A stretch of DNA of 64,000 nt from Conidiobolus incongruus B7586 (taxonomy: Eukaryota; Entomophthoromycota; Entomophthoromycetes; Entomophthorales; Conidiobolaceae), in assembly GCA_000697335.1 (NCBI GenBank), contig JNEM01006591.1:1-64000 (forward strand), given 5' to 3'. The number at the start of each line of letters is the position of its first letter. Position 1 is the stretch's first letter. Made by a program: the position numbers and the translations under genes. Below are positions 24,055 to 38,000 of the stretch, one piece after another. Below the pieces are notes generated by a model that saw nothing but the letters and a program-made list of their open reading frames with translations, ran no database searches and was not told the DNA's origin.

Positions 24055-27000
24055 ATGTCTTCAAGACGTTCCCAGAAAAATCAGAGTAAAAAATCAGCTC
24101 TTGAACAGTTAAAGAGAACTCGAAGGGGTGAGAAGAATGTTAGAGAATTCGACGTAATTTTTTCTATCACATCTACTTGTTTTTCAAACTAACTCGAATT
24201 TAGGATTCTGCTTCAGCTTTCTACCAAGAGTTAGAGGATGACGATTACCACCAATACATTGAAGAACAGAACGATTTTATCGAAGATGACGACGGTTCAG
24301 GTTACGTCGACAGAGGTCAAATTGAAACTAACTACTACTCAGACGAAGAAGAACGCGAAAATAAAGGTATAAATTAATGTATAGTAGTATTAATTGGTAA
24401 CTAACTCGATTTAGTTAAGAAATTGAATAATATTAAGAAGAGTTCAATTCCCGTTCAAACTGTTAAACCCGAGCATACTTTACCTCAAATGTTTAAGAGG
24501 TCGACAGCTTCCAGCTATGGAGCTAACTTCAGTTCTAGAAGGCTACAACCAACCAACGTTAAAGTAAGTTTTCTTTAATATTAAAAATTACAATTGGTAT
24601 TTATGAAATATAGGTGGAAGATGCAGGTGAAGATATCCTCAATAGCATTTTGAATTCTATGGATACTCGAAAATCCACTACTACTATACCATCAAAATTT
24701 AATTTAAATTCTGGCCTTGATAACAATCAAAGACAAACTTCTACTCAAAACAGCATACAATCAAGGAATTTATTCCAATCTAATATTCGAAGTACTGAAC
24801 CTTCTGTTCCTATCATCAAACAGGAGGTAATTAAAAAGCACTTCATGTCAAAATAATTACTAACTTGAATTTTAGTCAACTACATTCAACTCCACAATAC
24901 CCGAAATTAAACATGAAACCATAGACTTCCAGCTCGAATCTGATGTAGAAGATACCAACGATATTTCTCAACATTTGGAAGAAACGCATTTAGATTCCAG
25001 TCAAAATCCTACCACATCCAATATTCCCAATCCCACCGAGAACACTGCTATGGAAGTAGACGAACCTGTCAAGCCTACACCACAATGGCTACAAATTCAA
25101 AAATCATTCGCGAACGCCAATGCCCAAGACGATCAATTCGAAGACAATGAATTGTGGGATGACCAACTTCCCAGCAAAGAAGACGAACTCATCATGTTCT
25201 GGATCGATGCTGTTGAACATGGTGGTGTTGTTTATTTATTTGGTAAAACTTACAATCCCGACACTAAACAATTCACCAGTTGTGCTGTAAAAGTTGATGG
25301 TTTACACAGATGTCTATACTTCTTGCCAAAGGGTGGTAAATTCAAGGAGGTGAAAGATGATGATCAAGACAGTGATAACGATTCCCAAAATAGTGAAGGC
25401 GATAAAGAAACCAAATCCAATCACGAAGATGATAGTTTAGTTACTTATGAAGAGTTAAGATCCGAAGTGATGGAACTTTTTAGTAAACACAATATCACTG
25501 GCCGCAAAGGGTTCAAACGTACTACAAAAAAATATGCATTTGAAGACAAATCAGTACCCTGCGAAGCCGAATATTTGTTCGCTATTTATCCTTTCGATAT
25601 GCCTGCACTTCCAATGGATTTACAGGGCAACGGATTTTCTAAAATGTTTGGATCCAACACCAGTGCTTTGGAGTTGTTGCTCGTGCAACAAAAATTGATG
25701 GGACCTAGCTGGATCAAGATTACCAATTGTGAAGTAGCTGAGAGACAGGTAATTTGAAAATTATATGAATTTATTAAATACAATAATAATGTTTTGATTG
25801 ATAGGTGACTTATTGTACTCAAGAATATGTTTCATATGGCTACAAATCTGTTAAACCTCTCGTTGATGAAGAGTTGGAACCTTTGAGAGATCGTTTACCT
25901 CCTTTACGCGTAATTGGTATTACTATTAAAACAATTATCAATCCTGAAACCAAAGAAAACGAAATTTCAATGGCTCATTTGGTCCACTACAATCATGTGG
26001 ATATTACTAAAGAAGTTGAGCCTGAGACATTACGCAGCGAACGCCTTAGTCTTATTCGTCAAATTCCAGGTACTGTTGTCACTGACACAGTTGTCAACAA
26101 ACTCAAAGGAAATCATATCGACGCTAAAATCTGTCACACAGAATCTATGTTATTAAATGCTTTAATGGCTTGGATTACTCAAAAAGATCCTGATGTTTTC
26201 GTTGGTCATAATTTAATTGAATTTGGATTAGATGTCTTACTCACTAGATTGAAGGCTCTCAACATTAAAATGTGGTCCAAGATTGGTCGTTTGAGACGTA
26301 CCAATTGGCCTAAGGGTGCAGGTTCCGACGGTGGTTTCATTAATCGAGGTATTGTTAGTGGTCGTCTTTTGTGTGATACTTATCTGGGAGCTAAGGTAAT
26401 CACCATCATACATTTTTCTTGATTACTTTATTAATAATGTATTTAGGAAAATGTCAAATCCAAAAATTATACTTTAGCTACTTTATCCGAATCCCAATTG
26501 GGTATCGTCAAAGAAACTATTGAATACGAAAGAATTATGGAATATTATGAAACCACCGATTCTTTGGTCCATCTTGTCAAGCAAGGTGATTTCGATTCGT
26601 TTTTGACTGTCAAATTAATGTTTAAGTTACAATTGTTGCCTCTGTCTTTACAGTTAACCAATTTAGCTGGCAACTTATGGTAATTTGACTGATTTATGAT
26701 TATTAATATTGTATTAATAATATTTTAGGACTCGTACTTTAACTGGTGGCAAATCGGAACGTAATGAATATCTATTATTACACGAATTTTATAATAGAGG
26801 TTATATTGTACCAGACAAAGTTTGGAATTCTAAGAAAATTGTCAAGGCTGAAAAAGAGGTTGAAGATGTTGAAGTCAGTAACCAATCCTCAGGTAGAAGA
26901 AAGCCAGCTTATGAAGGTGGTCTCGTATTAGAACCTAAGAAAGGCTTATACGACAAAATCGTATTGCTTCTTGATTTCAATAGTTTATACCCATCCATCA

Positions 27001-28769
27001 TTCAAGAATTTAATATTTGTTTTACAACTGTTGAACGTCCCGAAGACCCTAACTCCTTACCGGAAATTCCCAACCCAGATCTTGAGCAAGGCATTCTACC
27101 ACAACTACTCCAATTTTTAGTAGAACGTAGACGTCATGTTAAACATATGATGAAAGATCCAAAATTGGATAAAGTGAAATATACTCAATTGAATATTCGT
27201 CAAACGGCCCTGAAATTGACAGCCAATAGTATGTACGGTTGTTTGGGTTTTACACACTCCAGATTTTATGCTAAACCTTTAGCTATGTTAATTACTTCTA
27301 GGGGTCGTGAAATTTTGCAAAATACTGTTCAAACTGCTCAGGAGGAGGGTCTTGATGTTATTTACGGTGATACAGATTCCATTATGATTTATACCGGATT
27401 GGATAATGCTAACGAAGCTATTAAAATTGGTCAAGTCTTCAAATCTAAAATTAATCAAAAGTATAAGTTATTAGAATTAGATACAGATGGTATTTACAAT
27501 CGTATGTTATTACTCAAGAAAAAGAAGTATGCTGCTATGATCAGTACTCCTGGCACTTCGAAACATACTTTGGAGACTAAAGGTTTAGATATGGTACGTA
27601 GAGATTGGTGTGAATTATCTCGTAACATGTCTAAATATGTACTTGACTTGTTACTTAGTGGGGATGATCGTGATGTATCATTAAGTCAGATTCATTCCTA
27701 TTTAACAGAGATGGGGATTCAAATTTCTTCGGGAAAGATTCCTATAGACCAGTTTGTTGTTGATAAGGGTTTAACTAAAAATCCTGAGAGCTATAGTGAT
27801 GCTAGCATTCATCCTCATGTTCAGGTAGCTCTTCAGCTTAAGAAAAGAGGTATTGTTGTTAAGCCGGGGGATACTGTCCCATATGTTATTTGTGATACGC
27901 CCAACCAAGCTGCTGAAAATGCTTCCAAATCTGGATCTGGTTATGCCTCGCGTGCTTTCCATCCTGAAGAAGTTTTGAATAATCCTGCACTTAAGATTGA
28001 TTATAAATGGTACCTTGCTAATCAAATTCATCCACCAATTGCACGTTTATTCGAACCAATTGATGGTACTGATGAAGCACACATTGCAGAATGTTTGGGG
28101 CTTGACCCTAATAAATACCGTGGATCATCAGCTGGTACACAGGATTCGATGATTTCATCGACGTTGCAATCCCTTGTCGCTGAGAGTGAACGTTTCCGCA
28201 ATATGCCCAAATTGACAATCACCTGTCCTCGTAATCATGGTGATTACACTATCGATCATGTGATTACACATAATGAAGGAGTGCCTCTTCTTGGTGTCAA
28301 GTGCCCTGAATCTACATGTGACTGGATGCCACGACCTGAAATGATTTCGTACAAATTACAGCATATCATCCGTAACGAGCTGCGCCAACTCAATACAATG
28401 TGGGTCCGTTGCGACGATTCCAGCTGCGGTTACCGCACGCGATCTATCTCAGTACGCAATACCCATCAAGGTCTTGGTAGAGGATGTCCGCGCGCTCACT
28501 GCGAAGGCCGTCTCTACCTCGAGCATTCACCATCTCGCTTCTACAGCGTGTTAGCTTATTTTGAAAGAATGTTTGACGAAAAGCAACAAATTTCCACATT
28601 TAAGGATCGTATCATCGATAAAGATAACCTGGCCGAGAAACAAGCTATCGCTACTTTATATAGAGTTTCTGTTGAGGAAACTTTGAAAGGTTATGGGGAC
28701 AGGAATCACAGAAGATATGTAGATCTCAAAGAGATTTTTAAGTATTGTCAACCACAAGCCACCTATTGA
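24055..28769 (+). CDS. POL1: DNA polymerase alpha catalytic subunit
   Basis: B-family polymerase that, with primase, lays RNA-DNA primers at origins and on the lagging strand. Eight exons: 24055-24153, 24204-24366, 24415-24563, 24614-24826, 24876-25748, 25805-26395, 26447-26679, 26729-28769. They total 4362 nt, 1453 residues, almost the yeast length (1468). The N-terminal tail is acidic and disordered with RRSQKNQSKKSALEQLKRTR at the start, as in the alpha N-terminal domain. The exonuclease-like domain is inactive in type: DVFVGHNL is kept, but I do not see the proofreading acidic set. Polymerase motifs are LLDFNSLYPSIIQEFNICFT (motif A, about 851), KLTANSMYGCLGF (motif B, about 938), YGDTDS (motif C, about 985) and KKKKYAAM. 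Two C-terminal cysteine clusters from about 1272 bind zinc/iron-sulphur and the B subunit. GNLWTRTLTGGKSERNEYLL is diagnostic of alpha. Confidence 0.97.
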
Positions 28770-29485
28770 ATTTGACTTCATGACTGTTTTCAATATCATA
28801 ATATAATATAGTTTTTCATAGTAATAAATCGATACGTATATAGTAAACTTTGGATCTTTTAGCAAAATTATTTTGAAAATTTTTCAAAATCTTGAATTAT
28901 TATTATCATATTCAATGCAATAATATTTTTTAACAAGTACTTAATACAATTTTCTTTCATCAAAATATTCAACGCTTATTAAGATTAAAATTTAATACTA
29001 ATACTTGATAAATTGAATTGATTCTGTACAAATTTTGAAATTTTAATGAATAATTTTAATATTGAAAAATATAATTTTATAATGAAAAATTTGTAGCTGT
29101 CAGGTCTTTCCAAAAACTTATTTGAATTCTTCAGGCATTATTTTAATATTAAGAATCAAATTTATTACAGATACCCAAGTCAATATCCATTCAAAATCAT
29201 TTGCAATTAGCATGGTTCTATATAATTACGAATAATTGATTATCTAATTCAGCATAATTTATTCCAAAGTACTGAAAAAATATTAATACTAGCAATTACT
29301 CAAAATAAGGACCAATGGAATAATTACCGACAAAATAATTGGTTAAAAAATTATAAATTTAATTGAAACACTATTTGATTTATTATCCAATGGAAAAAAT
29401 CTCATTTTTAGTTAGGATTAGTGTTAGCTTTCATCTATTTCAGTTTTATAACTCAGTTCCAACTCAAAAAGATTCTTATCACTAA
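28770..29485. other. intergenic region after POL1
   Basis: A/T-rich 3' flank with no gene seen. Convergent with the minus-strand exon that ends at 29486. Confidence 0.55.
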
Positions 29486-29700
29486 CTAATTGCTGGGACA
29501 TTCGTTGCAAATAGAGCTAGTATCCTCCAAATGTTGGAGAATGTTAGCGACCTGTCGTGTAAGTTCTTTAGAGTCAGTGCTGAGACGGTCGCGTAGCTGT
29601 TGTAAGTAGGCTTGATATTGCTGAGCTTCCGAAGTGTTTTGTTGAGAGATGTCGTGGCTTTGTGCATGGGAGCTTGAAATGTGATAGATTTTCGAAGGTG
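29486..29700 (-). other. candidate coding exon, short coiled-coil tail
   Basis: On the minus strand, a good acceptor (TTCTAATATTCAG) at 29701 opens a 215-nt frame ending in TAG at 29486. It encodes about 71 residues including QQYQAYLQQLRDRLSTDSKE and LTRQVANILQHLEDTSSICN, an amphipathic heptad pattern ending CNECPSN. It is richer in G+C than its surroundings and looks like real coding sequence. Its 5' exon is uncertain. Spliced from a GTAGTG donor at 29921 inside the last codons of the F-box gene it would be in frame (221-nt intron), giving that protein an alternative C-terminus. Otherwise it is the last exon of a small separate gene whose start I cannot find. An overlapping frame (29482-29667) with an ATG has poorer composition. 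Confidence 0.45.
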
Positions 29701-29889
29701 CTGAATATTAGAACAGAATCAAAAGTAGTTAGAAATTTAAATCTTAATTAGTGGGATTTCAAAAATTTATTAGATTTTTTAAAACTACAAATTTTTCTAG
29801 ATATTTCAATACTATTAGCACTCAAAAAAACTAAATTTAAAATTAAAAAATAAATAAAAACGAATCAAAGTTTATTAACTACCATACGA

Positions 29890-31137
29890 TTAATTGGGAA
29901 TTTTAATACCAATCACACTACCTCCATTTTCAATTTCACCTCGAAGCCACATCCAATTGGAAAAGATTGAGGGATCAAGGACGAGAGATTCCCAATGCGA
30001 GAGATTGCACTTAAACCATTTGAGATTTTCGAAGGGTACGAAATTTACAATATCCAGATTAAGACACTCAAGTTTGACTAGGTTGTTACTACATTTTAGG
30101 AGATTGCAAGGTACGGAGGTATTGGGTAATGTCAGTTCGCGAACTTGCGCTAGTCCTGACTTCCAATGATGATTTGAGGGTTGGTGAGTCAAGTAACATG
30201 TTAAAGACTGAAGATGGACGAGATCTAGGAAAATCAAGGGATTGAAATGTTCAGGTAGTTGAATACCGCCCAACAAGTACAATTCTTGGAGAGAATTTCG
30301 ATTCCTTTCCAAAACTCGGAATAATTGGTCCTCCTCTGATACTTGTTGCAAATTTAACTGTAGATGTTCCAGCTGGTTACAGGGGGTTAAGGCATTGAGG
30401 ATGAGAGTATCGTTGATAGAGCATTTTAGTTTAAATATTTTGAGATTGGCTACTTGGTGGCCAATATTGGATTGAATGTATTGTAACTGACTGATATTAC
30501 CATGAATGTCCAATTGCAAATAACTTAAATTATTACTGTCTGACATATTATTGGAAACTTCCATATTTGGAAAGTGGTCAATTTCATCCATTTTGATAGA
30601 TAAAACATCCAAATTACAATTCTCAAAATTGGGAAATAGGAAATTCTCAGAATATTCGCAATTTTTTGACGAGTATTGCAAAACTAATTTACATACTTGA
30701 TTTGGAATTGAAAAGTACTTAGATTCAGGCGTAAAAATCATTCCAATGTTTTTCAATTTTAAGGTATTAATTTGAGTTACGGCACTTATATTAACAAGGT
30801 GGTTTAATTTCAAATCGTTTAGATGTAATTCTGACAAGTAGGGAAATTTTACTGCGATCACAGAAAATACATCGGAATTTAGAATATGGCCTTCAATTGT
30901 AATCTTACCAATTTTATATCGAATATCGCTAACCTTTCCAAGTGTAATCAACTCATCATAATAATTAAATTTGTTGAATTTTACTTTCAAATCAACGGGG
31001 TAAGATTCAATTGCGATTTTGTTATATTCTGAACTCACCATTCTCAAATTTTTAAAATCTTCAAGGTCTAAATAAGGTATAAGGAGATCCAACAGATGAA
31101 GCTGATTTAATTCGTTGAGAATGTTGAAATATGTCAT
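29890..31137 (-). CDS. F-box / leucine-rich-repeat-like protein
   Basis: Single-exon frame of 415 residues. The N-terminus (LLDLLIPYLDLEDFKNLRMVSSEYNKIA, residues about 15-42) has the spacing of an F-box: Leu-rich helix, then the D-L-x-x-L-R-x-V-S core. The rest is a series of L-x-x-L-x-L units (for example YLSELHLNDLKL, NTLKLKNIGM, NSLQELYLLGGI), which suggests a ribonuclease-inhibitor-like LRR solenoid. Such proteins usually present substrates to SCF ubiquitin ligases. The target cannot be told, and no specific orthologue is recognised. The call as F-box is moderate; the LRR character is clearer. The start ATG is followed directly by the F-box. The 3' end may be alternatively spliced to the exon at 29486-29700. 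Confidence 0.7.
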   Translation of the reverse strand: MTYFNILNELNQLHLLDLLIPYLDLEDFKNLRMVSSEYNKIAIESYPVDLKVKFNKFNYYDELITLGKVSDIRYKIGKITIEGHILNSDVFSVIAVKFPYLSELHLNDLKLNHLVNISAVTQINTLKLKNIGMIFTPESKYFSIPNQVCKLVLQYSSKNCEYSENFLFPNFENCNLDVLSIKMDEIDHFPNMEVSNNMSDSNNLSYLQLDIHGNISQLQYIQSNIGHQVANLKIFKLKCSINDTLILNALTPCNQLEHLQLNLQQVSEEDQLFRVLERNRNSLQELYLLGGIQLPEHFNPLIFLDLVHLQSLTCYLTHQPSNHHWKSGLAQVRELTLPNTSVPCNLLKCSNNLVKLECLNLDIVNFVPFENLKWFKCNLSHWESLVLDPSIFSNWMWLRGEIENGGSVIGIKIPN

Positions 31138-32056
31138 CTTTTGTATATTATTACAATTATTATTATTCTATTATTATATTATTATATTATTTGTATATTT
31201 CTATCAATCTATTAAATAAAAAAAGAATTAAAGAGTAAGCTAAGAATTGATACCAACCGCAATATTTATACTTTCTCCTATCTCAATACGCCCAACAAAG
31301 GATTTCTAATGTACACAATGATGGAACTTGTTGACCTGTACACAGATTCCCCTCAATCAGAATAAGCCAATCACACTAGATTTTTGGTTAACTCTCGTGG
31401 ATTAAATGAGTCATTCATGCTTGTTATATTTGCATCCAATCAATTATAACTTAATGTTGTAATTAAGGGTTGGGTTCTAGATTGTCACTTGATCAAGTGT
31501 CTAATTATTTTTTAATTAGAAGATGGATTTAAGATAAAAAAATTCAATTTTAAAAATTCAAATCAAATTATTCAATAAATATATTTGATAATATTAATAA
31601 GAACATATTTTAAATCAAATTATTTCTAATAGGTTTGAGATATCAATTTTAAATGAATATCAATATTTAGTATCCAAAATAGTGTACACTAAATAACATT
31701 TCAACTGGATCAAAACGTATACAATGAATGAATGATTGGATAAATAATTCAGTTCATTACTCAAGCCAAAAAATATTGAATTATAACTTAAATATTTTTG
31801 AAATTGTTTATTGTAAGCATTAGAACAACTGATATTAAAAAACTTTGATTATGTTTTAAATTAAATATAATTTTAAATTTAACTATTTGTCTTCGGGAAT
31901 TTATTATTATTAATTATGATTGATAAATTTGATTAAAAAAATTCAATTTATATTTACATGAGAATCACTTCCAACCAATAATCTATTGAATATCGGTGGG
32001 AAATAAACTCAATATGATTTATTAATATAAAAATTGAATTGTTTCAATTTAAAATT
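31138..32056. other. intergenic region, F-box gene promoter side
   Basis: 5' flank of the F-box gene and 3' flank of the TBC gene, both on the minus strand. CCAAT at about 31369 and 31436 is the only motif noted. Confidence 0.5.
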
Positions 32057-35000
32057 TTAAGATAAGATACTTCGGAAACCACCCCACTTCTTCGTCGGCT
32101 GACTCGCTGGTGGATCTTGGGAGGCTACAGATCGGGAATCGGTTAGGGCGGAGACGCTACTGGACGCAGAATGAGATCCTGTAGTTTCTAGAGTTGCAAT
32201 TTTAGTACGAGCGGTGACCAACATTTGTTCGGTGGAGTGCAATTGGTCCTCGAGTTCCATATTCTTGGTGACAAGTGCAAGGTTTTTTTGAGCGAGTTGC
32301 TCCAGATGGTCCTTCAAAGCTTCCTCCGCACGCTGGCGTTCTGTGCTGAGACGCGCTTCCAACTCGTCGATCTTGGCTTGGAGCGTGCGGTTCAGTTGTT
32401 TTTGGTTTGCGAGTTCCGTCTGCACCTGGACGTACTCGTTCGCCATTTCGAGTTGGCCATTCGTCAAATCCTGAACTTTGGAGTCGAGGGTTCGGATGCG
32501 TTCTTCCAACTGTTGGTTGTTCGCAACTAACGAATTCACGAGCTTTTCTTCCTCGGTCAGACGCTTCAGCTCTGCGGTATATTCCTTAGCCCACTGTTTC
32601 AATTTGCGATCTTGGATTTGAAACTGTCTTGATTGCTGAATCACTTCATTGGTGTGAGTTTGGAAAATGTTGAAAATGTCCACTTTAAGATAGTTGAGTA
32701 ATTGTTCAAATTCCAAGCTCAAAATCTTTTCTTCGCCAAATTTCAGAAGGGTGAGTGCTATTTTGAAGAGTACATTGATACCTTCGAATAAAAGCATATC
32801 GATCACGCGGAATACGATCTTCATGGAGGATCTATAGCCAAATAGTGTCATGAACCATTGGGATGCGTACATGGACGATTGGACACCTTGACGCTCCAAG
32901 TGAGCGGAAATATTGGGGAAGAACATTTCCATCAAGCGCTCAAATTGATACGTTCGAATTTGGAGTCCAATCATATTGGGGACAAAGTGTTGGCGGAGAT
33001 CCCACTGTGTCATAAGTTTGGTAAGCATACAGAATGCTTCTTCGTCAGGCATGTTGAGGAGGAGAGGGCCAACAATGAATGGAAGACCTTGACAGTATCC
33101 TACTTCAGGATCGTAAAGTGAGTAACACTTCACCACATTAAATAAAGACTCCTGACCATGACCACCTTCACGTCGGAAGTATGTGAGACTGGGGTAAGTG
33201 CGGGATAAGTCTTGAGAAATGAGCTTTTCGTAAGGAGACGTACGTTTCAATAGGTCAACATATACATTTTCCATATCTGCGTTCTGGGATTTCGCCATGA
33301 GCTGCCAGAGAGTACCTCGCAATGAGACAGGAATACCCTGAATGAGGTGATGTTCGACGAGAGCTCTGTTCTTTTTGACCATAACCTCGTATTCACTGAC
33401 AAGTTTGCCCCAGAAGTCCCAATCAACATTTTGATCTTCTTGATCGTCATCCACACTCATCAAACTTTCGGAGCGGGAATAGGGCTTGGGATCCAAAAGG
33501 CTCATACGTTTAATCTGCATAGGAGTAGTTGGCTCAGGAGGAAGTTCGCGAGCATTCTTCTCAATAGTAGATGGAGGTTCAACAACTATGGGACTGTCGA
33601 GAATCTTTTTAGCATTGGACGACAAGTCGTCAGGTAAGGCCTTGTAAGAATCAACAGATTTACCTACTTGATGTTGAATAGTACTGGGAGTTCTCTGAAG
33701 GGTGTCACTCATTCCACGTTTTTTGCTTGGTGTGAAATATTTGGTGGGGGATGTGCGTTCGCTTAAAGTTTGCGTCAATCCTGTTGAAAGTACAACAGTT
33801 TCTGCTTTGGATTGGAACATGTTATAGAGTGACTGAACTTTGTTGAAGACTGATTTGGACTTCTTTTCTTCAGAGGCTGTGTAAGATGCTTCAGATTCGG
33901 AAGCTGATCTTTGAGATGTGGTGCGTTTAACAGGTTCAGCCATCATACTTGGTGGACTAGGTAATGAACCATGTGCAAGTTTTTGGAGTGGAGTATTATC
34001 ATCGTCATCATCTTCGGGTGATTGATTCATAATCATGAAAGAATCCTCACCTATAGATCTTCTACTAGAAGTTCTGTTGACGATTGGATTAAGCGCTTCA
34101 TCTTCAGCAGTGATGGTAGATGCAGATTTGGGCGTGTTGAGAGTAACATCAGACAATACTTCCCTGCTGAGGTTAGTAGATTGAGGTAAAATTGTTAGTG
34201 AAGATGGTTTGGCATTAGCTTCAAGTGTATCATTTGAATCCTTAATGAAATTCTCTTGATTCTTATAGGAATCAGTATCAGTATATTCATCTTCAATGGG
34301 AGTTGGATAAGCGAATAATTCTCGAGAATCAACTGATCTTGCGTAGTGAATATCATTATTATCAACAGTAAGATTATTCTCAAAATTAGTTGAATTTCTG
34401 TGAGAATCTTCAACATGTGATGACTTGACACTATCTTCGTAACCTTGATTCTCTTCTTTAATGAAGTCTCCTTGGTTCTTACATAATTCAGTATCAACAA
34501 AATCATTTTTGATAGACGTGGGATATGAGAGTAATTCTCTAGACTGTATTAACTGTTCATGATCATCATCGTCCTTAGTGACTATATTCTCGTCGTTTTC
34601 AGAATCCTTAGAGAGATCTTCAACTTGAGATAACTTGACACTAGTTTCAATTTCATCATTGGAATCCTTATTAAATTGATCTTGATCTTTATGTGACTTA
34701 TTATGGAGATGATCACCTTTAGCAGGTGCCGAATAAGCAAATGTTTCTTTAGCATCTGTGAAATGCTCATCATCAGCCTCATCGACAGCTTCAGTGATAT
34801 TCCTTTCAATATTTTCGGATTCTTCAGGCAAATCTTCGAGAGCTGAAAGCTCCTCATCAAGCTTAGGTTCGTGTAAATCGCGAGTCAAATCCATATCTCT
34901 AAACGATTCGGTATCGGTATGCTCATCTTCAAAAGGATCAGGATATAGGAATAATTCAGGAGGATTCACTAATGGCGCATCGTGAAATTCACCATCTTCA

Positions 35001-38000
35001 TCATTGTCTTCATGTTTGGTGACTTCAGTCTCAGCGTTGTTAATTTGAATTACAGATCCTTGACTGATGATCGAATCATTGTGAAATTGAGAGATTTCTG
35101 AGTCAACCGTAAAGTTACTTGGGTTAGGATTGTTGATCTGATCAATAGATCTGGACGCAATTGATTCATTTTCAATTTCATTATCCAAATCTTTGGATTG
35201 GGGTAATTGAGATAATATATTTTGGTCATTTGAAGGCATGTCACTAGCAACTTGTTTAGTTGATGCGCTCAACTCACTATTTTCATTGACAACTGATTTT
35301 GAAATCCTATCTTCTTCATTATGGCCATCGTCATCATCATTCATATGAGGTGGAGATGCTTGATTGAGAATAGATTCCTCAGCTTTTTTCGATTGAGGAT
35401 CATTATTATACAAATCATTATAAGTAACATCATCCTTAACAGTCGCAATAAGAACTTGACCTAAATCAGACTTAACATAATCATCTTGATCATCAGCTCT
35501 AGGAACTGATGGCACTGGAATAGATATAATTTCATCCCTCAAAATAGTTGAAGGTTTGGGAGTAACCGAATCCATATCTTCATCCTTATAATAAGAAAGA
35601 TCGAGGGTGCGTTCGGTAGAGATTGAAGATGGATCTTCGGAGTCTTCATTGACGAAATAACGTTGCATAAAGCTAGCAGGCTGAGTCTGTGTCCATTCTT
35701 GGGTAACCTCGTGGTCAGGTTCTGGTATGGAATGATCGTCGTCGGTAGATGACATGGATCGGGATTTGGCTAATTCAACAGATGGTTCGAGCGCATCATC
35801 AGAGTTTCCAGCAATTTGATCCTTTAATTCGGATTCTGAGTGATTAACTACTTCAGCATGATATGAAGTTTCTTTGAGTTCTTGTGCTTCTGTAATTTCA
35901 TCTTTAAGCTCATTACTAGTTTCAATTTCAGAGGCTGCATCTACAAACCGTTCACTACCGTCATCAACTGCTTCGAAATTTAATTGTTGACTATCTTCCA
36001 ATGACAATTGAGCTTTATCATCAATCAATTGCTCAACTGGATTATCTAATTCAGCTATAGGTGTAGCAAAGTTATTATCAGAATCTTGAATTTCGTCAAG
36101 TTCTTTATCTTCAGATTCGGAAGGAATTCCATTTTCTAAAATTATAGAATCTGGAAGTTTGACATGAGCAGGATTGACAGTATCATCAGAAGATTGTGAA
36201 GTTGTATTTGGGATTGTAATGTCACTAAAATTAACTGCCGCAGTGGTATCTTCAGAGACTTCGTCCTTCACATTCGATTTAGCTTCGTTGCTATCGACTA
36301 ACATATCCCTAGATTTGACAGCACTATTCTCATCAGCAAGAGATTCGGTTTTGGTGTTAGAGTCTAAAGCTTGTGATGCAATATCTACTTCAGATTCGGA
36401 TTGTTCAGCATCATTTGCAGTATCTTCAGCTTCTTCATTTTCGATATCTTTTTCTTCAGCATCATTCAACTTGCCATTAGTTGTACCAATTTGTGATTCA
36501 TCATTAGGATCTTCTACAGTATTTTCCAATATGACACTATCCATAGTAATATCATTTTGGTGATGCTTAGATGAAATTAATTCAGTGGGACGTTCAGCCA
36601 AGATTGGACCCGTATTCTCATATTGAAGAGATGGCAATTCTGAAATACCTCCACCAATTTGGATATGCGAATTCAAATCTAGTCCAGAAGTAGGAAGATG
36701 GATATCCAAATTGGAGTCAGCTACAGTCTTGTCAATTGAGTCGCCCATGCTTTGTTGACGGATTGGTGAAGTATTTTTTAAAGAAAATGATGGACGAGTG
36801 GCGTGACCGGTAAGGTCTTCCTTGTAGTGACCTTCTAATGATGATACAGAATGCTCATTAGTCAAATCGAGTTCAATATCTGCATCCGCAGCAGATTCAG
36901 TGTCAAAATTGGATCTTGAATCAAAAGTTTGCCTTGAAACACTCTGGATATCTTTTGAAGGTGTTTCATTATTGTCATTAATGCCAGATGGAACGTGAAT
37001 GCTTTGATTGAGATTTTGATAATTGGATTCACCTTCATCAAAATCAAATTTGTCATACATGGGACTACTCATATTGGTATTATATTCCTCATCTTCACTA
37101 TCAGATATAACAATATTTTGGGCTGATGAGCTAGAGATTTCGAAAAGTGGGCCGCCTGTCTCGGATCCATCAATATCCAAAATTGAAATTTCGCCAGGGT
37201 TAGTTTCAGTATGAATATTGATATAATTAGACAATAATGCCCCAGAGGATTTTGATTCGAGACCATCGTCGTCTTCTTCATCTTCATTTTCGGTGTCAAA
37301 GGAATATTGAGCTTTAGAAGTTTGTTTGAATTCAACGGGGCTTTCGATATATTCATCATCTTGATGAGGAGATAATCCAGAAATAATCAACTGGGGCGAA
37401 GGCTTAGGCTCTTCTGAACCTTCTTCAAAAATCTCGACTTGAGGAATAGGCTCACTTTGATCTTGAGCCTTTGAATAAGTTCTATCAGTTTCCTCAATTA
37501 CTTCATCAGTTGATTTTTCGTCTAAAATTGATTTATCCTCGAATTTAGTTGAGCCGATTGTGTCTGTCATAGATTCTTGCTCAGCTTCAGTTGAATCTAT
37601 TACTTTGGCAGCCTTGTGATCTGATTCAGACCAAGCAATAGGACCTGCAGCAACAAATTCAGGCTGTTCATTTCCAGCAGCCCTAGACTTAACTTTTTCG
37701 TCCTTAATATCACTTTCGCTAACAACTGAAGGCTCATCTAATTTTGAAGCAGAATTCACGTTTTCCGTGGTATTACCAACTAGACTTTTATCCTCTGCTT
37801 CGGATTGATCAATTATTGGCATTTCAGTTAAACTTTCTTGATGAGATTGTGTGATTGTTCCTTTAATATTATCACCTATTATTTCACTTTTATCCTCTTT
37901 TGAATCTGGTAACTCATCTGTTTTTTCATCAGACTCAGTAAGATCTTCAGTATCTTTTGGTAAATCTTCAATTTTGGTACTATTGACAGAAACTTCTTGT

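Noticed and set aside
29482-29667. 61-codon minus-strand frame with ATG overlapping the coiled-coil exon
   Set aside because: The alternative frame has the better acceptor, amphipathic pattern and composition; this one looks like its shadow.
32225-32530. Plus-strand frames across the TBC gene (also 36174-36563 and others)
   Set aside because: Antisense shadows of a long, strongly biased coding sequence.
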